Assembly: GCA_934045075.1 (NCBI GenBank) | Contig: OW203726.1 | Location: 8,702,860 to 8,766,859, forward strand | From: Yponomeuta sedellus | Lineage: Eukaryota; Arthropoda; Insecta; Lepidoptera; Yponomeutidae | Reading direction: 5' to 3' | Length of the DNA: 64,000 nucleotides | Shown: in pieces, positions 22,881 to 34,797 of the stretch | Position numbering within the stretch: position 1 is the stretch's first letter | Layout: every line of letters starts with the position of its first letter | Notes under the pieces: model-generated | The model's input: only the letters and a program-made list of their open reading frames with translations | Databases searched by the model: none | What the model was told of the DNA's origin: nothing | Program-made: the position numbers and the translations under genes

Positions 22881-24293
22881 TTAGTGGGCGTAGTAGGAGG
22901 GAGCGGCGTGGGCGGGCGCGGAGTTGCTGACGACGGCGTTGAAACCGCTGTGGTCGTCGGCGGTGTACTGCACGGTGCGCACGGAGCCATCGGCTTCGAG
23001 GAGCGAGTACTGGCCGTGCACGGCATCGCCGTCGCGGGACTCCTGCTGAGACTTGTTGTCGCCAGTGTGACCGTCGGCTACCGAGTACGAGAAGTCATAC
23101 TTGGGGTGGGACTGGAAAATAAAATGTAGCTTGTTAGAAAGTTAAATTATACAGGTCTATGGATTGACTTTAGCAAGTTTAGGTTTTTCACTGCGCTTTT
23201 GTCTCACCCAGGATTCAAGCTCACCTCGAGAATGGTTGCCTGTTGCTAGTATTAGGATTTACGTGGCTGCAATAAAGGCAACGACAACGACAAAAACGTA
23301 GCCAAAACAAATTTGTAAGAAAACTTCAGTAGCCTGAATCACGTGTGGTGAATAAACGTTTTCGATCAAAATTGCAGCCAAATTTTTGCAGTTTTGGTAT
23401 GGTGGTGGCGTGGTCCGTGTGCCCCTTAAATGTGCACAGCTGGAATTTCTCAGACAGCATCTTCATTATACTTACGTCGTATTCCTCCTCACGGTGCGCA
23501 GAGACGAGCAGCTTAGGGGCGGGGGCGAGGACCTTGGTGATGGGGGCGGCATGGTAGACGGGAGCAGCAGCGTAGTGGGCGACGGGGGCGGGGGCAGCCT
23601 GATAGACGGGAGCGGGAGCGGCGTGGTAGACTTGGGCAGGAGCGTGATAGGCGATGGGGGCTGGGGCGGCGTGGTAGACTGGAGCGGCGAGCAGCTTGGC
23701 TTGCGGCTGCTGATCGTGGCGCACGATGCTCTGCGAGGAGACGGCGGCCGCGGACGAGTAGTGCGCGGGCGCCGGCAACAGACCGGCGGAGGACACCGCC
23801 AGCACGGCGCTCAAGGCAAGAACCTTGGTATTCAAGAACACGTTTAGTATGAGGCGATTTGTATTACAGTTTTGTTATTATTATTATTAGTCACATTATA
23901 AAACCATCTATCATTCATTACCGAAATGATGACCAGATTCTAAGTTTGACAGATACAAATTCTAACTTTTCACTACATAAAATTTGCAAGCACTTATTAT
24001 ATGTTACGATGTAGTAATTTGTGCAACAGTTAATTTTTTAGGTACTTTTGATAATATAAGTAACTTTCGGTCTAATGTATAGTAAAACTTTCAGAACTTT
24101 TCTGAAGGTTAGTTTTTTCAAATGCCAAAAACGGACGTTCAATTCGGTTGTAGTTTTCGATTAAAGTTTTGTTGTCATGCAAAACCTTACATGGTAGATG
24201 AGATAAAATTTTAAGCACTATCTGTTAGATTTTTTTTCTCCAATTCTAGTCTTACTATTATCGTATGCTACATGTACTTACTTTGCAGAACAT
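22881..24293 (-). CDS. G5: RR-2 cuticular protein, convergent partner of G4
   Basis: Exons in transcript order: 24282-24293, 23476-23823, 22881-23111 (phases 0, 0), about 196 residues. MFCK plus [13 protein letters not shown] is the signal peptide. [15 protein letters not shown] appears once, then [10 protein letters not shown] and [12 protein letters not shown] repeats and [20 protein letters not shown]. The RR-2 domain begins near residue 121 ([20 protein letters not shown]), with [20 protein letters not shown] and [11 protein letters not shown]; the tail is HAAPSYYAH. The last exon is exactly as long as that of G4 (231 nt). One oddity: the only workable acceptor of exon 2 ends CCAAG with a poor pyrimidine tract, where all paralogues have CAG or TAG. 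Splicing there is an inference from frame and homology. Confidence 0.88.
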
Positions 24294-24309
24294 GTTGCTA
24301 TGATTAAGC

Positions 24310-24389
24310 TCAAACAACTAATGTTTTGTTCTTGCTCAGAGTTCTTTTTATATTGATTGTAGTTCGGAGGCAACAAGGTCGACAGGTCA
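24310..24389 (-). promoter_or_regulatory. Promoter of G5 with DR2-like receptor site
   Basis: Minus-strand TATAAAAA at 24345-24352. AGGTCGACAGGTCA on the plus strand (24376-24389), 23 bp upstream of the TATA box, is identical in sequence, relative orientation and approximate spacing to the G4 element. Confidence 0.75.
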
Positions 24390-24399
24390 TAAAAGCTAC

Positions 24400-25856
24400 T
24401 CTGCAGGCTGAATATGTCGTTGGTAGGTGGACACTTTCTACTCATGAATCAAAACAGCATGGCTATTCATTAGCTACTCTAAATTTGGCAAGTAGTGAGT
24501 ATAATCTGAAGGATGGTGTTGCTTTGGTAGCTTAAAATCTATAATCCTTTTCTTTAAAGGGAGAAGGCAGTGGCTGAAAACTAGCGCTGTCCAGGGCTGA
24601 CCCGGATTAGCACCAGCTGAGCCATTTCCTTTTGCCTTATTTTATAATATCACAACCTAGGCTTGAGTCTTATTTTGTTGTATTTGTATGAGGGAGATTG
24701 TTAAGAAAAAAATTGTTTTGTCCATTAATGAATCAATCGCGCATCCACCCATAATATGTGGAGAAAGCATGAGGAGGGAAATTGACAGGTGACCAGTCTT
24801 TAGGTATTGTCACAAAGTCGTAACATACGAGGTAGAGCAAATCCATATATAATTGTAGATAAGTTGTCAATACTTGTCTGTTTCGTTTTTTATTGAATTC
24901 TAAACGTTTTAAATAAATAATCTGACATACTTTTAATACAATTTTTGATCTGTAAATACTAATTTATTATACATTTGTACGCCTTATGGGCAAAACATAG
25001 AGACACTTACCTATTCTCTCGAATGTAACATCTTGACTCTGTTATACCTATGTTTTACAAATAAATGCATCTTATCTTATCTTTCTAAAAAGAGTGTAGA
25101 TGTATAAAACATCATTTTAGGAGACAACTCAAATATTGATAAACGCACCATTTATTATAAAAATTAAGTTCGAGTAATGACGTCACAGTTTGAGTCAGAT
25201 TAGAATGACTTTTTGATAGGTTACAAATTATAAATTTACATTACAAAGTACCTATATATTAATTTGTCTTGTAACATGGCCTCTCTGATTTTATTTTAAA
25301 AATATCGCGTAAGTTCTCTATTGTACCAAGGATAAGTTTACTGAAACTAAGTTTAGCTAAAAAAATTATCGCCTGTGTTCCAAATAAACTTATTTTTTGA
25401 TATGATAATGGCATTCAAACCTGAACCTCCAGCTCACGACTGTTAATGTCAAGTATATTGCATCAGTGACTCGCCGCCGTACATCCATGTTTTCTTTTAG
25501 CGTAAAGATGACTCATTTCATTCACCAAACAAGTTTCAATGCCAAGGTGAAGATGTTACGTGAGATGCCGAAATGTCTGTCGTAAGCTCCTGTTCGCTGA
25601 TGTAATAATATCGTAGTTGCCACTTCCGAGATCTACAACTCATGACAACACATCACATTTTTGGTCAAAGTAAATGATTGACTTTCATTTGTTTTTTTCT
25701 TTTTTTTCACTGACAATAATTTACTGTAGATTTTTACTCATTTTTATTTTATACAGAAACTATTGATTATTTAAACAAAACATCTAAAGCAAAACTAAAT
25801 TAATAACTAAACTAAAATCTAATTAACATATAGTAATAAAAATAAATACCTATAAT
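24400..25856. other. Intergenic region between G5 and the RLE retroelement
   Basis: No supported gene. AT-rich. Its last part (about 25730-25856) is probably the 3' UTR of the minus-strand retroelement. The 69-codon open frame at 24326-24535 overlaps the G5 promoter and resembles nothing I can defend. Confidence 0.5.
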
Positions 25857-27600
25857 TTACAAATAAAACACTTGCCCCAGGTCGGTGTCCCTCGGCAGGG
25901 AGCCCAGAATGCTGGCAACATTCCCCCGTTGGATGGCCAGACTTATTCTCTGGCCGAGGTATGCGCAGGCCCTCCGGTCCCACGTGGCGTCGATGAGGGG
26001 CGTTGACAGCTCTTTAAAGAGCGAAAGCACCTCAGGGCCCCACGGGCCCAGTGTCTCGACCCCAAACGGCGCGAATATGAATTGGTTGCCTAATGTTGCA
26101 TATTTCCGCCGTTTGAGGCCTTCCGCCGCGCCGGCCGCTGAGCCAGCGGCCCTTATACTCAGGGAAACATGGGAAGGTGCTAGTGTGTCGACGCAGGTTG
26201 AGTCCCACACTAACGGCCTCCCATGTTTCCAGGGTATTGACGTCATACCGTCAGGCCTTTTCCCATCATTGCGAAAAATTCCCGGAGGTTCCAGCATTGC
26301 TGGAACTCCGGATGTAGCGAGGGCCCTTCGGATGACGTCATTTAGCGCCGCGTGCCTCTGTAAGCGGCCAGCACTCCCTTGACACGATAACCCGTGGTGA
26401 CCCATGTGGTCGACGTCAGCGCCACAGGAGCACTGATGGGGCACAGTGATAGCGCAACCCAGGCGCAGTCCCACGGCAGTGCTGAAAGATATGTTATCCA
26501 TCAGCGTGCCAATTGCCACTGATGGATGTGCCTGCAACCAATAACCTGACTCGCGCTCTGAGACAGCAAGGAGGCGGGCTCGCTCTGGGTCGCTGACACT
26601 AGATTCAACTAGTTGTATTTGTTTCAGCTCACAAAGCGGCCCGTCCCACTGTCTCTGCACTGAAGGGTCCTTCGGTGGGTCGGTGGACGGGCAAACCAGT
26701 CTCCATGCCTGCTTGGCTTCCTCACAGCATGAGACCTCAATCGTGCCCTAGGATGGGCAGATAATTTGCCTCGATGCTGTGGACGGAAGACAAGAAGGCA
26801 GGCAGTGCCACGCTTGTCACTTTTCTGACTCCGAGGCCTCCCAACCTAATTGGTAGGGAGGCCTGGAGCCAGGCGCGTTCGGAAATGGGACAATTTAAAA
26901 TCTGAATTAGGGCCAGATGAATCATGGAGTCTATGGGCCCCAAGAGTGCCGCCTGGCTAAACAGCGGACTGCACCTTAGGTAATACGAGAATTTTGGTAC
27001 AAATAGACAGAAGCGGATAATTTGGAAGACCATATGTGTGTTAATTTGGCTAAGGTGCGGAATCGTTTCGAAAAATTTGTTTTTTTGACTATCCAGAAAC
27101 TGCGGGAAAGCTTTTTCGAGGACTGGCGCCCTTAGGAGGTAGAGGTTCTCACTATCCAGTATTTTGATATTTTGTGCCAGTCTGTTAAATTCCCGAATGG
27201 GATTTCTGAATTTATGTGGTCAAAAGGGTATAGTTCGCATTTGCTGTAATTTAGTTCCAAGCCTATTGATTTAAATTTTTTCGAGAGAGTTGCAAGATCT
27301 TTTTGTACTTCTTTTGACTCTCCTCCGAGGGTGCCATCATCGAGATACCAGATGTTTAATTTTGATTTTAAAGAGATTTTTATGAATAGCCAGGCTGAAG
27401 TAGGCTGGCCCAAGTGGGTCGCCCTGCTGGCAGCCTACAGCAGATTCGAGGGCGTTATCCCTGTACACTAGATTGGAATGGCAGCTGTAGGATTGCCACA
27501 TGTAAGGATAAATTTCAGGGATTATTTCTTTTATCACTGCCAGCATTGCGCCCCTGTCCACCGAGTTGAAGGCGTTCTTTACGTCCACCTTCAGTATCAC
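25857..27600 (-). mobile_element. Decayed non-LTR retrotransposon with RT and restriction-like endonuclease motifs
   Basis: Minus-strand pieces in transcript order. 27337-27600 has reverse transcriptase motifs (LKVDVKNAFNSVDRG and QQGDPLGPAYFSLAIH). 27132-27413 has the catalytic box in NIWYLDDGTLGG and LELNYSKCELYPFDH. 26737-27033 has the thumb-like WLQASLPIRLGGLGVRK. 25857-26660 has a C-x-C...H...C cluster (CSCGADVDHMGHHGLSC), then KRPDG...GRPLVWDSTCVDT, which fits the P-D...D core of the restriction-like endonuclease of R2/R4-type elements. At least one frameshift (27337-27413) and missing N-terminal sequence make it non-functional. Clade assignment is tentative. Confidence 0.8.
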
Positions 27601-27632
27601 CTCACCTCGGCGGGTTTGACTAACTATAACAT

Positions 27633-27730
27633 TAGCCTTTTTGCATTGTAATGAGATGATTTATACAGTGTCCAGTGGCATCTTCACCCACACTAAATGG
27701 TTGAAGGGACCACTCGAATGCAGTAGTGCC
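27633..27730 (+). repeat. Repeat E, copy 2
   Basis: Same roughly 100-bp element as 16035-16132. It directly abuts the broken 5' end of the RT element. Confidence 0.75.
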
Positions 27731-27885
27731 CGGTTCTATAGAACTATGGTTCTTCGATAATTCTTCCTCCATATTTTAAAATCTGTTGTTGGGTAGGCTC
27801 GCTATGTGGGTATATCTCCTCAAATGTAAATAAAATGGTAAAGGGTTATTACCTTAATCACAGATTATTTGATACTTTCTTTTAA

Positions 27886-28020
27886 AGCGGTGGTAGCTGA
27901 GCGGTAGAACAGCGGCTTTTCATTCGGGAGATTGTGGGTTTGAATCCCGGCATGTATCAACGACTTCGTTTTATGAGTCGAACATTTGAGAAGTTATTGT
28001 AGCAATCGCACTTGAACGGT
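27886..28020 (+). mobile_element. tRNA-derived SINE (family B), truncated
   Basis: GCGGTGGTAGCTGAGCGGTA (A box) and GTGGGTTTGAATCCCGGCA (B box), then 'TATCAACGACTTCGTTTTAT'. Related copies lie at 34088-34338 and 63021-63228. Confidence 0.8.
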
Positions 28021-30160
28021 TGTTCTTGCACAATAATGTGAGTCAGATGACGAAACATGCAAATGTTTTGACAAAGTACAGAATGCATTAGCAATACTGA
28101 GTTCCGTCAGCAACTGTTATGAGAATAACATTGTGCATTTCTCAGGCTGAAAATCTCATGTTGTACAGGAGAATCTATGTAACTATCTACCTATCGTGAT
28201 TTTGCTTGCTTATTTTTCCATCTAAAAAAAGCGGAAAAGTAAAACAAATTCCTTATACTCGTTAGGGATCAAATATAACTGAAGTAAATATTATGACACA
28301 TCGAAATAACGATAATATTAGTCATGAGCCACATTTTTCAACTCAAAAAAATATAGTTACGGCCTATTCTCAGATTTATCAGAGGTACCTCACCTTTTGT
28401 AGATCTGAGAATAGGTCGTGGGCTGATTAAAATGGCAAAACAACGCTAGTAATATAATAATATACGTCCCATTGAAAGACACATACCTTCTCTTAGAGAG
28501 AGAGGAGCAAGTTGTATTTTTTATTACTCACTCGATAAGTTAATGTTATAATATATCGTACTCATATTTATTGGAATCTAACTGAATTATCATCGCTCTA
28601 ATTACTCTTAGAAATTACTCTTATCGCCGGTTGCAGAATTTAAAATGTCAAAAGGTACGGTAACTTGATTATTTCCGTAGTCTTAAGAGAGAGAACGATA
28701 CTGCGCTATACATTACATTACTTACATACATTACATTATAATAGATTGTCATTTAGAATCCTTTGGTAAGTCTGTTAGTTTAATTAAAAAAACAAGCGAA
28801 GCTCAATATATTCCAGTACCTACTTATTAAATTTGTCATTATCGATGTGTGGAAAAAGACTAATGGTCGTATGAACTGTATTTTATTATTTTGAAACATT
28901 AAAATTGATGCGTAATTAGATAGGTGTTGCTCATATTGTAATACCGTCTCGTTGAAAGGCATATTTCGACCCAGTTATTTTTTAGTAAGGTCAGGGATAA
29001 CCAGTCGCATAGTTGACCGAGTGTCAAAAAACCTGTCTCAGTACGAATGGGCAGATTAAGGCCGGCTACACACTGATTTTTTTTTATTTTATCAGCTGTT
29101 CAGCTTGCTGTACCAAGAGTCGTCAGTTTAGAAATGGAACCTAGTATCCTTCATTCAACATAATTTAGTCCCAGTTCAGACTGAAATAACAATTAAATAA
29201 CTGAATAACAGTTAATAACGCGTAAATACGCGTTCCGCTCAACTTTTCAGATATTTAGGTACTTATATATTAATATCTACAAAAAATCACACATATCGCT
29301 CCCATCCTAGCAGTGCAAAAACGTAAAGGTTGACTCTTGAAGGAACGTCTTTACTCTTCACGGAGTGATGTACGTAGTAGGGATTTTTTTATTCTGCGTA
29401 GCATTTTGCAACATGTGTAGAATAGTTCTAAAGAAAGCCTGCGGCGATGGCCTCCGCGCACAGACCACATGTCAGCTAGCTATGTCGCGTTAAGTAAGCA
29501 AGATTAATTAGCTGAGATAGACTGTCGATGCTTGTAATACACTTCTAAATACCCACTTATTTGTCTTTTACTATCTATGATCGATTCTCCAAATTACTTT
29601 CAAGAAGGAAAATTGCCGATCCGGTAGCCATGCCTGTTGATTCACTACATGTGTTGATTCACTAATTATGTCTCTCTGAGAGAAGGACTGTACCTACCCT
29701 GCAGTGGGACGTTTATGAGCTACACAAAATAGAAGGAACTTTTTATTGCATGCACTGGCGATGTCACTTTATCGTATATTTATTTTCATTTCTAAGGCGC
29801 AATGATTCATATAAAAGTTGTTATAGGTCCTGATTTCCAATGGGTATTGTTGCAAGAATATTTTATGCATGAGCACACTCTCACGACACGAAGCAAGCGC
29901 TGATCCGTTGATATCATCAGCCGCGTAACAATAACGCAGACGTGAAATAATCATCTATTAAGGCCACGGAGCGCGCGACGGCGGACTGCTCGCAATCTAT
30001 CAGACAATCAGTTCAATATAACAAATAAACGAAACGAACTAACGAGTGAAAGGTTGGGCCCATCGGCTGCAGGACTAGTTCGCCGGAAGTACAGAGATAA
30101 TTACTCACATACTTTGCCTACCAAACAGTTGCATAACATATGATTTCTCTTTGTAATGTG
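28021..30160. other. Intergenic DNA between RLE element and G6
   Basis: Contains an imperfect hairpin (28360-28418; 13-bp core CCTATTCTCAGAT and its complement at 28363-28375 and 28403-28415), repeat F copies near 28455-28505 (plus) and 29668-29730 (minus). No gene seen. Confidence 0.55.
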
Positions 30161-30166
30161 ACTCAA

Positions 30167-30174
30167 TATATAAG
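30167..30174 (+). promoter_or_regulatory. TATA box of G6
   Basis: TATATAAG, 56 bp before the 5' side of the ATG. Neither the CAAGGTC nor the DR2 element of the neighbours is visible upstream, which suggests different control. Confidence 0.65.
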
Positions 30175-30229
30175 TGTTACATTTTGCATCCGGCCACACA
30201 AACTCTTCCGATCTCTAAGCAAGCCCACC

Positions 30230-33028
30230 ATGCTTATCAAAGTAAGTTGTGACAAGTGACAAACAGTGACTGTGTGAAATGTGTTAATAAGGAAAAAGTT
30301 TTCTCAAAAATCTGTTCACTTTCAGATAATAACAGTGGCGTTGGTTCTAACAGTTTGTAATGGAATGCCTCCGTTGCAATCGAAAATGGAGCGGCCCAAT
30401 TCAAACCAGGCTATATCCTCACAGAGTTTCACAAGGGAAGACGTACCTTTGTCCTATGAATTCAGTGCCGTGCATACATACACAACCGACAAAACCGTCC
30501 ACGAGGAACCCCACGGGACTGCCTACTCCCATCAGCGTGGCGCCTACACACACGATTCTGCACATCAAACCAGACAACCAAAACCCCAAAACGCACAGTA
30601 CTTACAACCAGCGCACCATTCAACCCATAATTTAGGAAAAAATCAGGTTAAAAGCGTGCAATACGCACCGATACCACATAACGGAAACTATGAAGGTGCT
30701 CGTGAAAATTCCTACTTCAACCCAACCACCAACGACCAAAAGGTTTTAGTGCCGTATAGGATCATATATGTGAAACCTACAGGTCACTCAAATCTTGGGA
30801 ACATGCCTGCTCCCGACTCTACTCGAAATAGGGTAACGGGGGCTCACTCAATCCACATTAACACTTACCAGAAGAATCCTTTATATTTGGAGAATACAAA
30901 TAAAGTAAGTTCCCAATCGATTTTTAACTTAAAAGCCATCTGGTTATTTGAACGATATCCTCATACCTATTATAATCCAAAGAGGGTAAACTAATTAGGT
31001 ACATACAACTGACTTGACACTTTCTGGTAAAAGATAAGAACAAATGGGGTGAAAAAGTATTTATTTTTATAGTCACAATTTCCTTAGTTTAATACCTGGT
31101 TCTTCTGGGTGCGAACTTTGGGATTTTGGAGTTAAGTCATGCATATCACGTTAGCAACAAAATGCACAAGTATTACATCACACTATGTTTACTATAATCT
31201 GATAAATCTCGGGACTAATTTTAGTTCGGTATCTTGGAATCAAATCAAATTAGATTTGTTGTCACTTAGTTATTTCTAATTACATAAACATAACATCCTT
31301 ACGCCTGTATCCCAGGGCGGTAGGCAGAGGCCAGACCTTTGCCACGATCCTGACAGATCACTTTCGCTTCAACAACGTTTTTATAAAGGCATGGATATAT
31401 GGACATTGTTCAATTTATGATTTGTTTTTAGGGGGCAATGCAGAAAATTATGTATCCACAGCTGCTACATATGTTTTTGAAGCATCAAACAAGTGCAAAG
31501 TTAAACCAACATACATCGCAGCCTTTCATACCTGTAAGGCCAGCCAGTAACATAGAAGCAGCTGTTTCGGCTCAAAATCTGAGGCAACACCGGATCCAAT
31601 CGCAATCGCCAGTACAGTACTCAACCCCGTAAGTTTACAAACTCTGCTATTAGTAGTAATAACACTGGTAAGACACTACGATGTTTACTAATTACTACAT
31701 ATTGTCTCTCATATTACTTCGTACATATAGGTAATACGGGTGTAAACAAAAAATAGTTTTGCCTGCGTTCGCTTAGTCACAGAGTTAACGACACTGTTCA
31801 AACCCCGTTATGAGTAGCTATGTACGTGTAATTACAGCTGCATAAGAAAGCGAAAGTGATATCAGTTTCAGTTCTGGTGTCGTGGTTGCTTACAGAAGGG
31901 TCTAGACTAGTGCTACAGAAAACTTAATAAGCAGCTTGACATCTTTAAACTTTGAAACGAAACTTGTAAAATGTTAACACGTTGTGTTAAAATGGGCATT
32001 TTAATAAATGGTCATTTTAAAGACAATACCACAGCTAGTACTGTAACAAGTGACAAGTGTTTCAATCAATAAGTCCGTCACATTTTGTACTACCTTAATA
32101 TTCATATCGCGGTTTAGTTGGCTCCGCGTCGTATTTATATTATCATTTCTGTGGATAAAGCCGACTGAGCTATGAGAATAATTATAAATTATAGACAACC
32201 CTCTTTCTTCTTTAGAAATATCCCAATCGCTACAACCCTATACTCCTTATATAAACATATTATCCCAAGCGCTATAAGTTGTCACTTCATCTATCAAGTA
32301 TAGGTAGGAGTTGCCATTAGATGGAATTATTAATTTATCTTAGTTGTAAAATGATTTTTTTTTTAAATAAATATTTATTTCAACCTATTTATATAATTAT
32401 CATACATTGTAAATAAAGAGATGCCCCCTCTCCTTTAAGTGCATCGTTTGTCAATAGAATGATTTTAAGACTGTATTGGTTGCTTCATTGCAACTATTGG
32501 TAGTCTACTAACCAATTATATTCCAGTTGTATAAACCATGCAATTTAACTCAGCGTCTCGCACAATTTGAACTTGTACGCGAGAAATGCCTATTTATTTT
32601 ACGGGGCCTTACTACTGGATTTTTATTGTACTGCTATTGCTTAATAACAACAACAAAATAGAAGCAAATAATAGAAGTTTTCGTACTAATGTTATTCTGT
32701 TGAATAACTATGCATTTAAGCTTCCCTGATGGACTCTGAGGTCAAAGGAATGAAGTGTCTGTCTAAATCTGTGTTTTATTTACGTTGCAGACAAAAGCCC
32801 TACTTAAAGGCAGATGTTCCAAAATCGTACCAGTTTGTACCGGTAAAAACTGGCAACCACCAACATCACCCAGACAGATCCACCGACGACGCAGTACAAC
32901 AACCTGCGTATACGCAGGCCATCTTTCGATCTAATAATGACCCACAAGAGACGCAAGCTAGTGAAAACATAAAAATTACTTATCTATATCCTGTCACGGC
33001 ACCCCGCACGCCCATTAATTATAGATAG
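30230..33028 (+). CDS. G6: secreted cluster protein without RR domain
   Basis: Four exons: 30230-30241, 30326-30904, 31432-31628, 32791-33028 (phases 0, 0, 2), about 341 residues. MLIK plus IITVALVLTVCNG is a signal peptide split by a phase-0 intron exactly as in the RR-2 genes. Residues 35-43 read SSQSFTRED, at nearly the same place as SSQSIVRHD in G4 and G7 (residue 33). The exon expected to hold the RR-2 domain (197 nt here against 167 nt in G1-G3, same phases) encodes GAMQKIMYPQLLHMFLKHQT and Gln/Ser-rich sequence with no RR-2 consensus. DVPLSYEF (43-50) recurs as DVPKSYQF (271-278). The protein is His/Gln/Thr/Asn-rich and nearly Cys-free. I recognise no family. It may be a cuticular paralogue that lost chitin binding. 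An AATAAA is at 33566-33571. Confidence 0.8.
31288..31390 (-). mobile_element. Family H retroelement tail fragment
   Basis: 'TACGCCTGTATCCCAGGGCG' and 'GCCACGATCCTGACAGATCA' match 1087-1170. It lies in intron 2 of G6. Confidence 0.7.
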
Positions 33029-34085
33029 TAAAAATATAGTAAATATACAGGATATAAAATTACTAGAGCCCTATCCGAAAGATAGATAATTATGTTATCG
33101 TGCAATGCGTAAGTTTCAGCGTTCATATGGCAGGGAGCGTAAGTACAAACCAGAGCTATGTTTGTTTAGTATGTCGATGTATGGAATAATATAGTTATTG
33201 AAATACATAGCATGTTAAAATTTCAAACAATTTTTCCAAAAGAACGCTTTGAAAAAGTTCTTTATTTCATTGAGAAGAAATGTTCGGTATACGATACTCA
33301 GTGACTTTTTCCAACCATATACAAAAAAGCGCGTCTTTACACATCAATATCGTTTCAAGCATGATTCTTCGAAAAAAATACACATGCAGAGAATACTTGA
33401 AAATCGAGTATAGGATCCTGGCAAGTAGTAGTCAGGATAAAGGAGCGTAGAGAACAGAAGTCTATATAATCCAACTGATTATTAAGTACTTGTGAGATTC
33501 TTTATTCAATTCAGCTCAAATTCTACGGATATAACGTCTGAAGCGGCTAGTACAGTTTATCCAAAAATAAAAGAAACCGGAAGTGAAACTTTATTAGTTA
33601 CATTACCAAAAATTCAGGCAAATTACCTGCTGCCTTTAACTAAGCACAATTGATTTTTTTAATGAACTGACCTATTTTTTTAATTTTTATTGCTTGTAAG
33701 TGCAAGAAACACACATAAAGTGTAAGCAAAACCTTACGCTTTAATTTCTACTCTTTTTGGACATAGAAAAAAAACAACCGACTAACTTCGACATACGAAC
33801 ATGTCGAAGTTAGCCGGTACTATTGAGAATCATCACATTCAATTTTAGATTTACGTCGTATACTCGCCTATAATGTGACATATGAATGTGCAATATGAAT
33901 GTGCCTATAATAGAGGGCATGCTGTAAAAGTTGTCGTCTTTTCGACTACACAATCATGTAATATGGAGCTCGAGAGCTTAACATAAAACTACGTTTCATC
34001 GAGGCAATCCGCCAGTTAATTATTATTAATTGATTGATTTGGATGGTTTACAGCATTAGCTCTAAAATATTTACAACTATAAAGT
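33029..34085. other. Intergenic DNA after G6
   Basis: Holds the likely G6 3' UTR, then a hairpin CTAACTTCGACAT / ATGTCGAAGTTAG (33782-33794 and 33801-33813, 6-nt loop). No gene seen. Confidence 0.55.
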
Positions 34086-34087
34086 AA

Positions 34088-34338
34088 ACTGTAGCGGAGC
34101 GGTGTAGAACGCCGGCTTCTCAATCGGGAGGTCGTGGGTTCGAACCCCGGCATGTACCAATGACTTTGTTTTCTAAGTTATGTACATTTGTGAAATTATA
34201 GTAGCAATACTACTCGCTGACGGTGAAGGAAAACATCGTAAGGAAACCCTAGTGTCTGCGGTGTTAGCGTACCTCAGCGCTTGCTACGTACAATGGCCGA
34301 ACTATGAAGCTAAGTGCGGTAATCTCAGGTCTAACTAA
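34088..34338 (+). mobile_element. tRNA-derived SINE (family B), near full length
   Basis: tRNA-like head with GTCGTGGGTTCGAACCCCGG (B box), then 'GTGAAGGAAAACATCGTAAG', a core shared by many moth SINEs and by 63021-63228. The tail ends near 'TCAGGTCTAACTAAC'. Confidence 0.85.
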
Positions 34339-34591
34339 CTACTTACAACTATAACACGTATTTTTTCATAGAATATAGTATTTGATTTAATAATTATAAT
34401 GTAAATGAAGAATAAGAAAAACATTTGTTGATCTAGATACACTTTTGTTTTATTTAAGTAGCTATTTACATTTTTAGGTTTTGCAGATGCTTTATTATAT
34501 GTTAAGCCGCGTCTCGTGCTCATTCTTTATATAAAATATCGTACAAAATAGTCTTATATATAAGTATGACTGTACAAATGTGCCTTTGTCC

Positions 34592-34797
34592 CAATTCACT
34601 CTGATTTTCTATTGGAAAAATCCGACAAAATCCTTATCCGACATACAGCACTGAATGAAACCTGCCGGATTATTACTGGTGGTTTCAAGCTAACATCAGT
34701 GCAACTGATTTCTGGAATTGCTCATCCAGATATCTGCAGAGCTATGAGAAGTTTCCGGAGAGTACTGCATGAGAAATACAAGGCTACGATCCAGTGA
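34592..34797 (+). mobile_element. Non-LTR reverse transcriptase C-terminal fragment
   Basis: The frame includes ALNETCRIITGGFK and SGIAHPDICRAM, resembling the 'R-I-I-T-G-x-x-K-P-T ... L-x-G-I-x-P' region after the RT domain of jockey/CR1-like elements. Both ends are lost. Confidence 0.65.

Noticed and set aside
23326..23475. C-terminal extension of the G5 exon 2 frame
   Set aside because: It reads through the GTAAGT donor at 23475; homology to G4 and the RR-2 exon downstream show it is intron.
24326..24535. 69-codon open frame with STHES/ATLNLASSEY, slightly like a copia RNase H end
   Set aside because: Too short and lacks catalytic motifs; it overlaps the G5 promoter.
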